A stretch of 64,000 nt of DNA from Telopea speciosissima (lineage: Eukaryota > Streptophyta > Magnoliopsida > Proteales > Proteaceae), in the NCBI RefSeq assembly GCF_018873765.1, contig NC_057924.1, positions 5,394,001 through 5,458,000 on the forward strand, read 5' to 3'. A model generated the notes under the pieces. The model was not told the DNA's origin. It did no database searches and saw nothing but the letters and a program-made list of their open reading frames with translations. How positions within the stretch are numbered: position 1 is the stretch's first letter; each line of letters opens with the position of its first letter. Positions 22,476 to 33,641 of this stretch are shown piece by piece. Made by a program: the position numbers and the translations under genes.

Positions 22476-25400
22476 TCATTTTGATGGGCTAGGTGGCTTG
22501 TAATATTTTGTAGGCACAAATGGCATTTTAGTGACGGCTCCATCATAAGATTTACCTCGCACTACAATCTTAACTTTACTCCCAGCCTTATGTGATCCAG
22601 ATTTCACATACCCCATTGCAATGTTCTTCTTGAGGCATGGACTGAATCCTCCACTAGTAACCTCCCCAATGGCTTCACCTTTATCATCAATAATCTCACT
22701 ATGGCTCCTTGGAGGAGGGCCTGATGAGAAAAAACCAACACGTCTGATTGTTGGACCCTCTGCTATCTGTTTGAGGATCACCTCAGCACCTAAGAAACCA
22801 CCTTCTGTTTTTCTTTTCTTCCCTATGGCCCAAGAAAGTCCTGCTTCAACAGGTGATATATGCTGTTCCATGTCGTTCCCATATAAACATAGACCAGCTT
22901 CAAGCCGCAGACTGTCACGAGCACCTAACCCTGTCAACCTTATTTTCCCTTCAGATTTATCCAAGATTGCCTTTGTAAGATCTACAGCATGCTCTGAAGG
23001 TACAGATATTTCAAAGCCATCCTCACCTGTATACCTGAAACCATGCAGAAATATAAAAAATTGAGCTTATGATGATTGTATTTTCTCCAAAATCATGCTT
23101 GTGAAGAGGAAAAATAAAATAGGAAGTAAAATTTATAAAGCATGATAAATGAATCCAGTATTGTTGAGCAACAAACAGGTGGGTAATTTTGTCCAGACAA
23201 CACAAATTACAAAGTCCATTCAGATGATATAAAAATTCTTAAAGAATTACCAGAACTTTCAGAGGTGAAGCTATAAAATCCTTGATTTAATAAAAACATT
23301 GCGGTGTTTAATACATTGCATATGCAACTGAGATATTTGAAGAATAGAAGGGGGGAAACCTGAAAATCACTAAACAGCCAAATTCATGGTTAAAAACATT
23401 TAAATTTACATCTTTATGGCAATAATATCACAAATTAAACGTGAAATCCCATGTTAACCCCAAGGGCTGATTCCCAAAAAAATAGATTGAGCATCATAAT
23501 TCCTAGGGCAAAATACAACCCAAGACGACTCAGTTTGCTCCAAGGACCATGATGCAAGGCATGACCAACAAGGGTTGACTGGCTCGAGGAACCACTTGGG
23601 TACATCAACTGGTCCAACCCATCATCCCTTAACAAGGGACATGCTCGAATGGCTTTAGGATGGTTAGTTGGGTTAAAGTCTAATCAATTTTGGTTTACTT
23701 AAGTAATTTTCTCCTATGTTCCAAGTTTGGTTCATATTGGGTTGGTTGCAGTTTGTTTTGTTGTTGACCAGATTTATTTTCTGGTCAAGTTAGTTTATGC
23801 GTAAGTGGGTAACTTAGTCCTAAGATTATATTTCCTATCTGAGCTTTGAATTCAAAACTAAAGTCAAAATAAGAGTGTGGTAAAGCTCCAAAATGAAGGA
23901 TTCTTGCTACTCTACCTGAGAAGTTCGAGAGCAATAGAGTTATGTTTTTGTTTATGGACTATTTTTACTGCATGCTATCTTGGGTTGTGAGCTGTGACAT
24001 CTTATCAGTAATTTGTGGATTCAAAAAGAACTAGAGAGTTTTGAGTAAAGGTCTAGCACCTCTTTCACAGTTTCTGTTCATGGTATTCATTCACTCTTTA
24101 GTTTCTATTCTTCAGATCCTTGCATTCTCTCATCAGCTTAGTAATAAAAGCAATATCTATTAGAAACGAATTTTCTAGCATTTGACTCCTTGCCAACGAA
24201 GAATTTAGTCGTACACTAGAAAGATAACCCTGTAAATCCAGGAAATAATTGGATAATTGGTTTATATGGATCCTGCCCTGCTGAGACTAGAAATAAATAG
24301 TTGATTGCCAGAAATTTACAAGGTAATATTTCAATTCATTCATCCAAAAAAAAAAGGGCGTACCCAGGTGCATGAGGCTCCTGCCATTGCAGGGTCTAGG
24401 GAGAGTCATAATGTACACAGCCTTACCCCTGCTTTCGCAGAGAGGCTGTTTCCAGACTTGAACCCATGACCACTTGGTCACAGTGGAGCAACCTTACCGT
24501 TGCACCAAGGCCCACCCTCTATTTCCATTTATTCATCATCCTATCAAAAACCTAATGTCCCTTTTTTTGAAACCCTAGTTTTATTATTTCAAACCGTAAT
24601 ACAAGTGCTGGATCTGTGGACCTGCTACTAATCATCAACTTCTAACTAATCCTTCTTATTTTAAACCCTAACCTATTGCCATCAAATTGCCCCACGGCAT
24701 TCCTAGACATACTCCTATCATCAAAAACATCTGTTTTTTTGAATATCCTTGCTTCTTTTATTGTTTTCCTTCATTGCAGGACTGATATAATCACACATAC
24801 ATATAATAATTGTTTTTAGGTAACCATTCAAGCTAATATTGGTAAAGCAATTTTCTTCTGATGAGAGAAAATAATATTCTGGGCACTATAGCATCTATTC
24901 CTTTTTCATAATTCTCAAATACCCTTTTTTTTATCAGTAAAGAAAAGTTTTGGTTTTAGGCTTTTTGTTTGTGTATGCTTTAAGTGTGGGTTTTCAACCC
25001 AAGAAATCGGCCAAGAGTAGCTTGTTCTTAACCTCTGACATCCAAGCCTCCTATATCACTTCCGTCAGTAGCTTGACGGAAGTGAATATACATTTTCTGG
25101 GAATTAGGAATTTGTTGGTTCTTTCCTTAAAAAAAAAAAAATCAAACAGTGTGACCAAAGGAAGACTGCATTAACTCAATGACCAAGAATTAAATCATTT
25201 AATCAATAAACAGAAATCAAGCAGAAAATATCAAAACTCTTGGGGGGGGGGGGGGGGGGGGGGGGAAGAGGATGAACATAGGAGCTACTGCTTGAAGAGC
25301 ACTGGTCCCAAGATGGGGGGGTGAGGAACTCAGCATAAAACCTCAGATGGTCACCTTGGGCTCCTCACCATGCATCATTAACTATTATTAACAAATTAGC

Positions 25401-26775
25401 AATAAGGATCCAGAAAGCAACATACCCAGTCCTAGTGAGAAAGCAGTGGACCCCATTTATATCCAACATTCGAAATTCCCCGAAGTAGAACTTGCTCAAA
25501 TCATCTTTTGTCAAATGCTGAAGAATTGGTGCAGCAAGAGGACCCTACACCAGATCCATACGTGAAAACGCTTGATTGAAAAATCTTCAGAAGGCTATCA
25601 ACCAACCAGAGTAAAGTGCTAAGATTCACCAATGTAAAACTGTCAGTCACTGGTAGAATTGTTGGCTATTTCTTTTGCACTGATCAACAACTTGTAAATC
25701 AAGATGTAAGTAGATCTCAACTGTACACAGACAACTCTATAAGCTAATATTTTTTTCTTTATCTTTGTTTCCCTTTGTATAAGTTTCACTCACTGGGGAA
25801 GAGAAAGGTAACAAAAAAGGAAATGCAAAAATGAAGCAGCAAGCCAAAGAACATAAAAAGGAAGAGCAACCATTGTTTCATGAGAATCATCTTCAAAGGT
25901 TCAAGGCTTTGAGCAGTCCGTTTATGGTTGAAGAATCCATGCAAGACCAGCAAGGAGATTATCAAATCTTTATTGGTAACCAAAAATGGGAAAAAATAAA
26001 ATCCTGGAATCTCAACCCAAACACACTGAAACTCCCAGATATCTAACACTGGCTCGTATTGAAACAATACAAAACCATTCAAATTAAAGAAATATTCACA
26101 CAATCAAGTAATTGAAACCAAAACAAGCTCTAATTAAATAAAGAAAGTAGCAACATATTAGCCATGAAAAAACATCCATGTTTGTAAAACAGATGCAGAA
26201 AGAAAATGATAATTGACCTGGAGAGCCAGAAGAGATCTCTCATCATGGATATGCCATGATACATCCCCGCCCTTGGCTTTGAATGCCTTCATGTGCTCCT
26301 CAATGTGTGCAAGATCCTTATCCCTACAACCCGCATTCACAACCAGGTAGATGTGACCATCCTTCACCTTAGTGATCACCGAATCATCAATTGCCCCTCC
26401 CTTCTCATTTGTGAATACAGTAAGGGTTCCAGTCCCAGGGGCAAGCGCAGCAACATCAGCAATGACAAGCTTCTCGAGGAATGGAACACAGTCCTTTCCC
26501 TTAAGACTGAGCCCACACATGTGGGACACATCAAAGAGGCTACCATTCTCCCTGCAATTCAGAGTGGAGTCCATAATTGAGTCCTTGTACTGGATTGGCA
26601 TGCTCCACCCAGCAAAGGGCACCATCTTCCCACCATTGGCGACATGGAAATCGTGCAGAACAGTTTTCTTGAGCTCAGCTTCGGAAGCAAAACATCGGCG
26701 TGCTACAGAATTTTTATCTGCCTGACCAAGACGGCGTGTAATTGATTGTCCAAGCTGCCATAGACCTCCTCTCAT
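22476..26775 (-). CDS. GDCST: Aminomethyltransferase, mitochondrial (glycine cleavage system T protein)
   Basis: Three exons on the minus strand: 26775-26218, 25544-25426, 23034-22476, GT/AG borders, phases agree, 411 residues plus stop; plant T proteins are about 408. T protein transfers the methylene carbon from the aminomethyl group on H-protein to tetrahydrofolate, releasing ammonia, in the mitochondrial matrix during photorespiration. Seen: an Arg/Ser-rich mitochondrial presequence (about residues 1-30, ending RRCFAS), the GCV_T domain from about residue 36 ([21 protein letters not shown]), the conserved folate-site Asp in GGAIDD (130/131), [30 protein letters not shown], and a C-terminal barrel domain ending [11 protein letters not shown]. 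All blocks are intact, so the gene appears functional. Intron 2 (2.4 kb) carries an Au SINE and a G24 run. Confidence 0.97.
24345..24520 (-). mobile_element. Au-type SINE in intron 2 of the T-protein gene
   Basis: On the minus strand it starts AGAGGGTGGGCCTTGGTGCA, has a tRNA-like A-box (TGCAACGGTAAGG) and B-box (GGGTTCAAGTC), the conserved AACAGCCTCTCTGC and GGGTAAGGCTG core, and ends GGGTACGCCC followed by T10. Flanking near-identical 17-mers ATTTCAATTCATTCATC (24328-24344) and ATTTCCATTTATTCATC (24521-24537) mark the target duplication. It is in the same orientation as the host gene. Confidence 0.88.
25242..25265. repeat. Homopolymer of 24 G
   Basis: Uninterrupted G run on the plus strand, within intron 2 of the T-protein gene, so C24 in the transcript. 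Length may be uncertain in the assembly. Confidence 0.9.
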
Positions 26776-27360
26776 ATTGCAGATACGACCTGAGACGTCA
26801 TAGGATGAAACAGATTAGAGAAATGTCCGAGAATTATAAGTTAGTAATCTGCAGCCAGATTTCTAGAATACACCAAAGCATCAAAGGCCAATCGAGAAAT
26901 GGGTAGTGGCATTAGAATCTGTCTCTGTACATACAGAGGAATCTCTGCAGAAAAACCAGATACAGTAACAAGATAAATCTCCCAGAACCTCAGAGAGAGA
27001 GAAAGAGGAAATCATCAAGAATTTACAAATAAATCAAACAATAACTACAGATAAATATTACCAAATCTCGAAAGGAAGGCAGAACAATCATATCGATGTG
27101 AACGAAAGGCAGAGACGAGATAAAGAGAACACGAACGCAATAAATAAATCAGGAGATCTCTAACACGAATGTCGAAAGAGATAATGATAATGAAATGCAG
27201 GCTTAAGAGAAGGAAAACTAATCAAAAAAGGAGAAAAAAAAACCTTACTGAGTTTTTCTCCTCGTCCGCGAACCAAAGCAAGTGAGAGAGCAGAGGTTGG
27301 TGATAGAGTGAAGAAAAAAAGGAAAGGAAAGGAAAGGAAAATACCTATGTCTTCGAGGTT
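26776..27360 (-). promoter_or_regulatory. 5' leader of the T-protein gene with probable leader intron
   Basis: Upstream of the ATG the minus strand has a good acceptor (GACGTCTCAG at 26799-26790) 14 bases before the start codon, and a good donor (TCA|GTAAGG at about 27248-27247). This suggests an untranslated first exon upstream of 27249 and a leader intron of about 460 bp. Inference from splice signals only. The core promoter should be around 27250-27400, just short of the GC-rich foldback elements. Confidence 0.5.
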
Positions 27361-27496
27361 TGGTAATTCTTAAGTCTTAACTTTTGAAGGTTAAATAATA
27401 TTAAATAAGGATGTTATTGGTGGGATTTAGACATTTTTAGTGGGTGGCGGGGGGGTTTTCTCCGCCAAATCGCGACAGGACTGGATCACAGGACGG

Positions 27497-27661
27497 ATCC
27501 AGATCCTCTATTTCCGAGCTGCCCAGATACATTGAGGCATGCAATGATCATTTTACCCCCATTTTGACAAGACGCTCGGGTAGGAGTAAGGCGATCATTG
27601 CACACCTCGTTGTGTTTGGGCAACACGATCCTATCAAGCAGCTCGACAGTAGAGGATCCAA
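27497..27661. mobile_element. GC-rich foldback MITE (GATCCTCTA ends), copy 1
   Basis: Left arm starts GATCCTCTATTTCCGAGCTG; the reverse complement of the right arm starts GGATCCTCTACTGTCGAGCTG. Arms of about 75 bp continue as inverted matches to the centre. The overlapping ORFs on both strands are by-products of the palindrome. Confidence 0.75.
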
Positions 27662-27667
27662 ACTGAT

Positions 27668-27847
27668 CACAAGACAGCTCCTCTCCACGGAGCCCAACGC
27701 CCAGGGAGTGCCCAGTGGGGCATCCAACGGTTGGGCTATGCCACACACATCCTAACGGTCGACATGCGCGTGCCGAGATGTGTGCGGCACAGCCTAGCTG
27801 TTGGATGCCCTTGGGCACCAGGCTTCCTAGAGAGGAGCTGGATCCGA
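27668..27847. mobile_element. GC-rich foldback MITE adjacent to the previous one
   Basis: ACAGCTCCTCTCCACGGAGC at the left is matched by the reverse complement of the right end (CAGCTCCTCTCTAGGAAGCC), and the arms meet around CATCCTAACGGTCGACATGC. Different family from its neighbour. The two lie about 300-500 bp upstream of the T-protein leader. Confidence 0.7.
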
Positions 27848-28530
27848 GTAGTTGCCATCTTGGACCTCTATCTCTCTCAGTTTTTTTTTTAGGGAAAGTG
27901 TTCTTTGTCAGGAGCATTGCTTTTGTCATGCGCAGGCCAATGGGAGAGTACATGGGGCACTAAGTGGAGTGTCATTTGCACATTTCATGGGGCCGGGGTG
28001 TCATTTTGCCCCAATGTGTATCAGCCCAGGATGTACACTCCCATAGAGACTTTTTTTCCCCTTCTTAGGGAAGTAAGAAGGGAAGTGTTCTCTCTCTCAG
28101 AGCGTAGCTCATGCACATGCATGGGGGCATCAAGTGGGGCATCCATTTGCGTATTTCATTAAATAATTAAAGGCGCAAGAACACTGCCTAGGCGTCTAGA
28201 GCTTGTACACGCGCACTGGCCAATGGGAGAGACATCAACTTGGGTGGGACTTCCACCTTACCATGAGGTCAAGGCGGTACTTTCCATGGGGGTAGGGGTT
28301 CTAGGCACATGAAACATGCAGGCCACACGACCAAGTAGGGGTTTTTTTGCCAATAATTAAATTAAAAAATCTCATACAGCGAAAGGACCATAGGTAGGAA
28401 AGTACCGCCTTGCCCTCATGGTGTAGAAAATTTTAATCCTATGGATTACCATTGATATTTGAAGGGGTGTGCAATTTCATTTCCTGGTTGGAGTTGGGAT
28501 ACCTACCCACTGAGAGGACATCACTAACCC

Positions 28531-28962
28531 TTGTTTTAGGTATCAATATCGATGCCGGTATCGCTATGTATGCCTGTATCAGTATTCGCCAATACCGATA
28601 TGAATCAGCTGATATCGGTTCAATATTGAATATAAATTAAAAACATAAACTACTTTTTGGCCATTCGTATAAATATCGTATCAAAATCAAGTATGGGCAA
28701 TACCAATACATATAACCAACTGATAACGACATCACTAACCATTCTTTTTATTCGTATAAATATCGTATCAATAGCAACCATGTAGTCTTGACTCTTGAAT
28801 GCGTAAATTCATGGGTTATATTCAAACAGAACAAACAATCGTATCAGTTTGTATTGAGTCAGTTTTATATCAAAACCTCTTTTTTTAAATCTAAAATCTT
28901 CGCATTTTAGCTGATTCACTGATACGTATCATCGGCTTATACAGTGGAAATGATATCGAGAC
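28531..28962. mobile_element. Motif-rich DNA element (ATATCGGTAT-type repeats)
   Basis: Dense short repeats of TATCG/CGATA in both orientations (GGTATCAATATCGATGCC, ATACCGATATGAATC, GATATCGGTTCAATA). ATTCGTATAAATATCGTATC occurs twice (about 28664 and 28748), and GACATCACTAACC occurs at 28519 and 28729, so there is internal or nested duplication. Ends not resolved. Probably a non-autonomous DNA transposon like those at 33642 and 49124. Confidence 0.45.
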
Positions 28963-29104
28963 ACCCCAAGGGGTCAGCTCAGTTGGCAAAAGACCAACTC
29001 CACAAATAAGAGGTCATGAGTCCAAACCATCTTGGGGCCTATCCCCATCCCCTATCCCCCTCCCCCTAATTAAGTCTCTCCAATTCCCAAAAAATTAAAA
29101 AAAA
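28963..29104 (+). mobile_element. tRNA-derived SINE, 142 bp, with target duplication
   Basis: Begins ACCCCAAGGGG, has an A-box very like a tRNA D-arm (TCAGCTCAGTTGGC) and a B-box-like GGTCATGAGTCCAAACC, then a C/T-rich 3' part ending in an A tract. The direct repeat ATGATATCGAGAC flanks it (ending 28962, and at 29107-29119). Not the Au family. Confidence 0.8.
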
Positions 29105-29119
29105 AAATGATATCGAGAC

Positions 29120-30599
29120 CTAAATCTTCCTCCAAGTGGACAATCACATCCTCTATAACTGGACAATCGTAGGATTATAGTAACTTAAAGATTAGTTCTT
29201 GTCGTAGACAAGGGCCTGGACAAATTTCATTAAGGCATTGTTTCTCTTCAGCAGCACATTCAATAGATCATAAACAGAGTCAAGGATTTTTCCACTTAGT
29301 TAACGTCTGTCAGCTTGCCATGTTGGAGATTCAAGGGTCAAAGATAAACCTTCCAGTTGATAGAGAAGAGAGCAATTTATACACAACTTTAAATAAGTTC
29401 AACCCTAATCTTTCTGTCAACTGCATAGAGACCAAGTAATGCAATGGCTTCGATATATAATTGATGCTGATCTTGTTTGTGGCCATTTCTGGATTTTTAT
29501 TTTTTTGTGAGTAAAATGTACTCTTTAGTTGATTGAGGAAAAATCCAACCGATTGTAGATAGAATTTCCTTTATCCAATTTGTCATTGGAAATCGTTTTA
29601 TTAGGTTGGAGAAATGCAGAAGAGGATTGTTGAATGTTTACATTTTGAATCATTAAGCCCGAAATTACAGCTTGGTTTTGCTCTAATGGTCATTAATGAC
29701 TATAAATGTTTGCCCACCTATTTATGAATGTCCGATGATATCCCCTCATTGATGTGTGTGATACCCTCTCCCGACCATCCAAATTGTTAGAATTCAGAGG
29801 CTCTCTAATTACCTATGTACATTTGTGTGTAAGTGTATGTGAGTCTTAACGGGGTAGCTATGATGTGTTTTCAAACTTTATTTCAAATTCATCAAAATTC
29901 TGTTATATATAACAAAAGTTTGAAATGACCGGCGCACCTCCCTTGGTCCTTTACACCTTTTCAAGGGTGCCCTGGTCATTTCGCACGTGGTTGTGCCTAG
30001 GCACAGGTACATGCCGCACTGCAGCACCGATTAACATTCTTTTTTCCTTATATTATTAAGAAAGAGCCTTAATAAGTGCAAGTTAGTAAAGTGGTTTGGA
30101 TTACAAATTTTAAAAAATTTTACATTGATTTTACATTAATTTTATAGACAACCAAACAACTTAGCAAAATTAATTTCACTTTACTTCCTTTGCAACCAAA
30201 CGACTTAAAAGGGGAAAAAATTCCCTTCACTTTCCTTCCCTTTCCCATTTCCCTTGCAACCAAACAAAGCCTTAGGAAACTTTTTGTAATTTGATTTTTT
30301 TTTTTAATCTTGTTGGAGTTAAAATGTTAAATAATGTAAGGAAGTTAATTTTAGAATCACTTTTAGAGTTTGATTAGGAAACCTCTTTCTTTATTTCTTT
30401 TTCCATACATATGTAAACACTCATCGAGAGATGATGGAATGGAATGAAATTATTGGTTTGCTAGCTGCTAAGAGCTCTGTTATGTTTTCCCTTCTTTCAC
30501 TCACCTTCTCTATTTGATTTGATTCCATAAGATTCCCATCTATAGGTGTACCTAATCCTTGGGTTAAAAATTTAAAGACTACCCCTACTATGAGAAACA
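29120..30599. other. Intergenic; no gene seen
   Basis: AT-rich DNA with no coding signal. Short remnants of foldback elements occur around 29930-30030. Confidence 0.4.
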
Positions 30600-30601
30600 T
30601 C

Positions 30602-30905
30602 ACCTGCAATCAGAGGAAGCTTTGAACTCCCGTGCTAAAATGCACAAGTGAACCCATGGCCTTCTGGAAGCCATCCCAAAACTTAGAAGTAAAAACGGGG
30701 ATCTTTGTCGGAGACAATGCTGACCAGAACACATTGCTTGCAGCCAGACTATGTTGTCCACATAAAGTTTAGCCAATTTGTCCATTGGGTATGTCACCTT
30801 CATAGGTATAAAGTGGACTGTCTTAGTCAGTCGATCTACGATCACCGAATTTGCATCCATTCCCCTAGAGGTACGGGGTAGCCCTGTGATGTTGGAAGAA
30901 TTCAA
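30602..30905 (-). pseudogene. Ty3/gypsy integrase core fragment
   Basis: The minus-strand ORF contains GLPRTSRGMDANSVIVDRLTK followed by TVHFIPMKVTYPMDKLAKLY and a YVDNIVWLQ block, the expected region around the first catalytic Asp-containing strands of a plant gypsy integrase. The next part (SKFW.GF in another frame) shows a frameshift. No LTR, RT or protease sequence around it, so it is an isolated relic. Confidence 0.75.
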
Positions 30906-30911
30906 TGGCTT

Positions 30912-31199
30912 TTAGAGCAAATTGTTGGCTTTGATGGGTTCATCGCCCATGGCATGGAGGGACTGTGCAGCTGAGAGCAGAAGCAAACCAAGGTCGGAGG
31001 AGGAGGAGGAAGGAGGTGTGCCATACTCGTCGTTCTCGTTGGGCTTTCGGTATGGTATTGACCTCCTACTGTTCTGGCTCACTGATTTTCTTGTTTCCAG
31101 TAATGCAGTAGAGCCGTTGTTTTCTTGGGTTGGCAGGGCGGTGGAACGTTGAAGATGACGACAACGATGATGATACGTCTTAGCAGATGAGTCCATCAA
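30912..31199 (-). pseudogene. Protein-like ORF of 95 codons, possible captured gene fragment
   Basis: The minus-strand ORF has non-random composition: HHRCRHLQRS, then SRRSIPYRKPNENDEYGTPP, a Ser run, and DLGLLLLSAAQSLHAMGDEP. I do not recognise the family. The text resembles the N-terminal part of a plant housekeeping protein more than a transposon product. It directly abuts the gypsy integrase relic, so it may be a fragment moved by a transposon. Confidence 0.3.
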
Positions 31200-31365
31200 T
31201 TGGACTTTGGCCTTTTCCCATTAAGCAATCCGATTTCAAATATTCCAATCGAATCCTAAATGGGTAGTATTGCTTGAAGTACAGCAAACGTTTAACAATC
31301 GCACAATCTCTGCAGTCCACATGGCATTCACTGGAGGTTGCACAACCAGTTTGTGCATAGATCTA

Positions 31366-31541
31366 GATCCTCTACTACCGAGCTGCCCGGTAGGACCGTG
31401 CTGCCCAGACACGGCACTGTGTGCAAAGATCACCTTACCCCCACTCAGGCAAGGCATTTGGGCAGGGGTAAGGCGAACATTACACGCAACGCCGTGTCTG
31501 GGCAGCACGGTCCTGCCGGGCAGCTCGGCAGTAGAGGATCC
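31366..31541. mobile_element. GC-rich foldback MITE (GATCCTCTA ends), copy 2
   Basis: Same family as 27497-27661. The left arm GATCCTCTACTACCGAGCTG and the reverse complement of the right arm GATCCTCTACTGCCGAGCTG match for about 80 bp, including CCGTGCTGCCCAGACACGGC. It is better preserved than copy 1. Confidence 0.8.
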
Positions 31542-31626
31542 AAGTAGAGGATTTTTATCCAAAACCCTCTCGCGCCACATACAATTTATGGTTGGTCGTC
31601 CTTTTTTTGTGTTTGGGGTGGGGGGG

Positions 31627-31794
31627 ACCTTTATCCTCTGAGGTTCGTTGACTGGTATGGTTGTGCGGTTCCTTTCATAGGGGGCTAAAATGACCATTCC
31701 ACCCTCTGACCGAACACACTGCCCGGGTGGGGTTCACCCTCCTTTTATTAGAGGCACTAGGAAACCGTACCGAGCAGGGGAAGGTGATAAAAAT
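31627..31794. mobile_element. Foldback MITE with CGAACACACTGCCCGGGTGG core
   Basis: Arms ACCTTTATCC...GGTATGGTTGTGCGGTTCC and the reverse complement of the right end (ATTTTTATCACCTTCC...GGTACGGTTTCC) match imperfectly. The centre resembles the element at 36817-37004. Flanks TGGGGGGG / TGGGAGGGG may be a degraded 8-9-bp duplication. Confidence 0.55.
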
Positions 31795-32289
31795 TGGGAG
31801 GGGGGGGGGAAGGGGGAGTATGTTGCCACATTGAGAAGTCAAGTCTGAAAATTAGGGTGAGTAGATGATGGTGTGGCTAATATGTTTATTGGATATGAGC
31901 CCTAATTAACATGTCATATGGTATGTGAATTTGCTCATCTTTTACCTCTTCTAGTGCCTCTTTTCAGTGTTTTTGATAAGTTGGTATGAAGTACATTTTG
32001 TAGTGGGGGAAAAAGCAACTGCACCAAAATCAATTTGGATCACCGCAATGTATCAAACACCATTAATGGTGACGTTAATTGTCCCAGGGGACTTCTACCA
32101 AAAAGAAAAAGAAAAAGAAATTGTCCCAAAGGGGTTTAAAAAAAAAGATGTGAATGGTTATAGTTTCACATCACTTAGCATTATGGGGTGAGAAAATTCA
32201 TGACTTCCAACTTAGTTATGCAATAGAACAGAAGCTTTATGTAGGTTTTTCAATATTCATGTGAGCTGTGATCTCCTTACTTCATTCCT

Positions 32290-32620
32290 TTATGAACCGA
32301 GGTGGCACCACAACCAGTCTCTACAATTCTAAATTAGGGAAAATAAGCTTAATTGTCACCATGGCCAACCCTATGGCACTTAGCCGAGGTGAATGAGCTG
32401 GAGTGCCACCATAGCTAGTCCCTGCAATACTAAGGGAAAATAAACCTAAGTGTCACCCCGACCAAACCTCAAGGCATCAGGCCGAAGTGTCACCACAGTC
32501 AAACCACAAGGCACCAGGCTGACGTGAATGGGCTGAGGTGTCACCATGGCCAAACCTCTAGGCACCTGGCCGAGGTAAATGAGCTCAAGTAAACAGGCCT
32601 AGATGAGTTGGTCGAGGTGA
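32290..32620. repeat. Irregular minisatellite (GTGTCACCAYGGCCAAACC / GGCACYNGGCCGAGGTGAATG units)
   Basis: Four to five imperfect copies of a block reading TCACCATGGCCAAACCTC followed by AGGCACC.GGCCGAGGT, of variable spacing (about 50-110 bp). Probably part of an LTR, together with the following repeat. Confidence 0.65.
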
Positions 32621-33009
32621 AGAAACCAAAGTATTGTCTCATACCAAAAAAAGAAAGAAAAAAATCTACTCCCTCGGACCTGCATCAGACCCAAGGGAGT
32701 GGGGGCATCTGATATACCTAAAAATAAATCCTCAATAAGCACATGACATGTGGCAGGAAACCAAACAAAGATAGGACTCAAAACTTCCCACGAAGTGACA
32801 CTCATCACTGTCAAAGGCTGTTTAAGACTTGAACAGTTGAACCCCACTTGTTCCCACTGAACCCCTAGTCCCACTCCACCACATATCAAGGAATTTGTGA
32901 GATTCCTAGACATGGGAAGGACTCTAACTGCCGTCAGAAGTTGACAGTAGCCTCAACAACTGCCTCTCCTATATATAGTTTGGGGGGGGGGATTCAAGTT
33001 CTTTCTGCT

Positions 33010-33240
33010 CACTTTGTACTCTCACCTCATACTCATTATCGCACAGAATGTGACTTAGGTATTAGAGAGTCCCCCTTGAGTAAGTTGTGGGTCTATTCTA
33101 TGCCCTCCATGTTGACAGAAAAAAAAAAGGCACTCTGTACTCACACCTCATACTAACTGGCGCACAGAATCTGACTTAGGCATCTGAGAGCCCCCCCTTG
33201 GAGCCACTCTGAATCTCTTCTGTGCCCTCCATGTTGATAG
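33010..33240 (+). repeat. Two direct copies of a gypsy-LTR-like 110-bp segment
   Basis: TGTACTC.CACCTCATACT, CGCACAGAAT.TGACTTAGG, GAGAG.CCCCCTT and TGTGCCCTCCATGTTGA recur at about 33010-33120 and 33137-33240. The TCTGACTTAGGCATC signature is familiar from plant gypsy LTRs. No internal region seen, so this may be a remnant. Confidence 0.6.
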
Positions 33241-33641
33241 ATAAATGACAATTCAAGAAAAACTTGAAAAACTAAACTTAAAGTGAGTCACTTAGCAGTC
33301 TTCTTCCGAGCAAGGCTTGAAGAGAAGCCTTAAGGATCACTGTGCCCGATAGTGCTGGAGGTAGCTTGTGATAAGAGAAGCCTTCAAGATCACGGTAAGA
33401 AAGCATAAGTACGTGGGGTGGTGCATGTAAATGAGACTGAAGAGATCATAGGTACTTGCTCTTTCAGGGCTTACCCTTAAAATATTTAAAATAATTTGGG
33501 TAATTTACATATACTACCCCTGAGGTTTAACAAAAGTATGATTTTACCCCCTAGTTTTGGAAAATTCTACGTACCCCCTGAGGTTTACAAACATTAACAA
33601 ATAAACCCATTCCGTCAACTCATGACTAACGGTGTTAAAAT

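Noticed and set aside
22621-23064. 147-codon plus ORF
   Set aside because: Reverse-strand shadow of exon 3 of the T-protein gene.
26293-26725. 95- and 117-codon plus ORFs
   Set aside because: Shadows of T-protein exon 1.
27444-28162. Several overlapping ORFs of 60-155 codons on both strands
   Set aside because: They lie in GC-rich inverted repeats, where palindromes give open frames on both strands; no family resemblance.
28519-28741. GACATCACTAACC repeat as a target-site duplication of one element
   Set aside because: The enclosed ends show no inverted repeats, and ATTCGTATAAATATCG also repeats across the boundary, so internal duplication is likelier.
31236-31697. 153-codon minus ORF and 123-codon plus ORF
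   Set aside because: Also products of foldback MITEs; the same arms are read in both directions.
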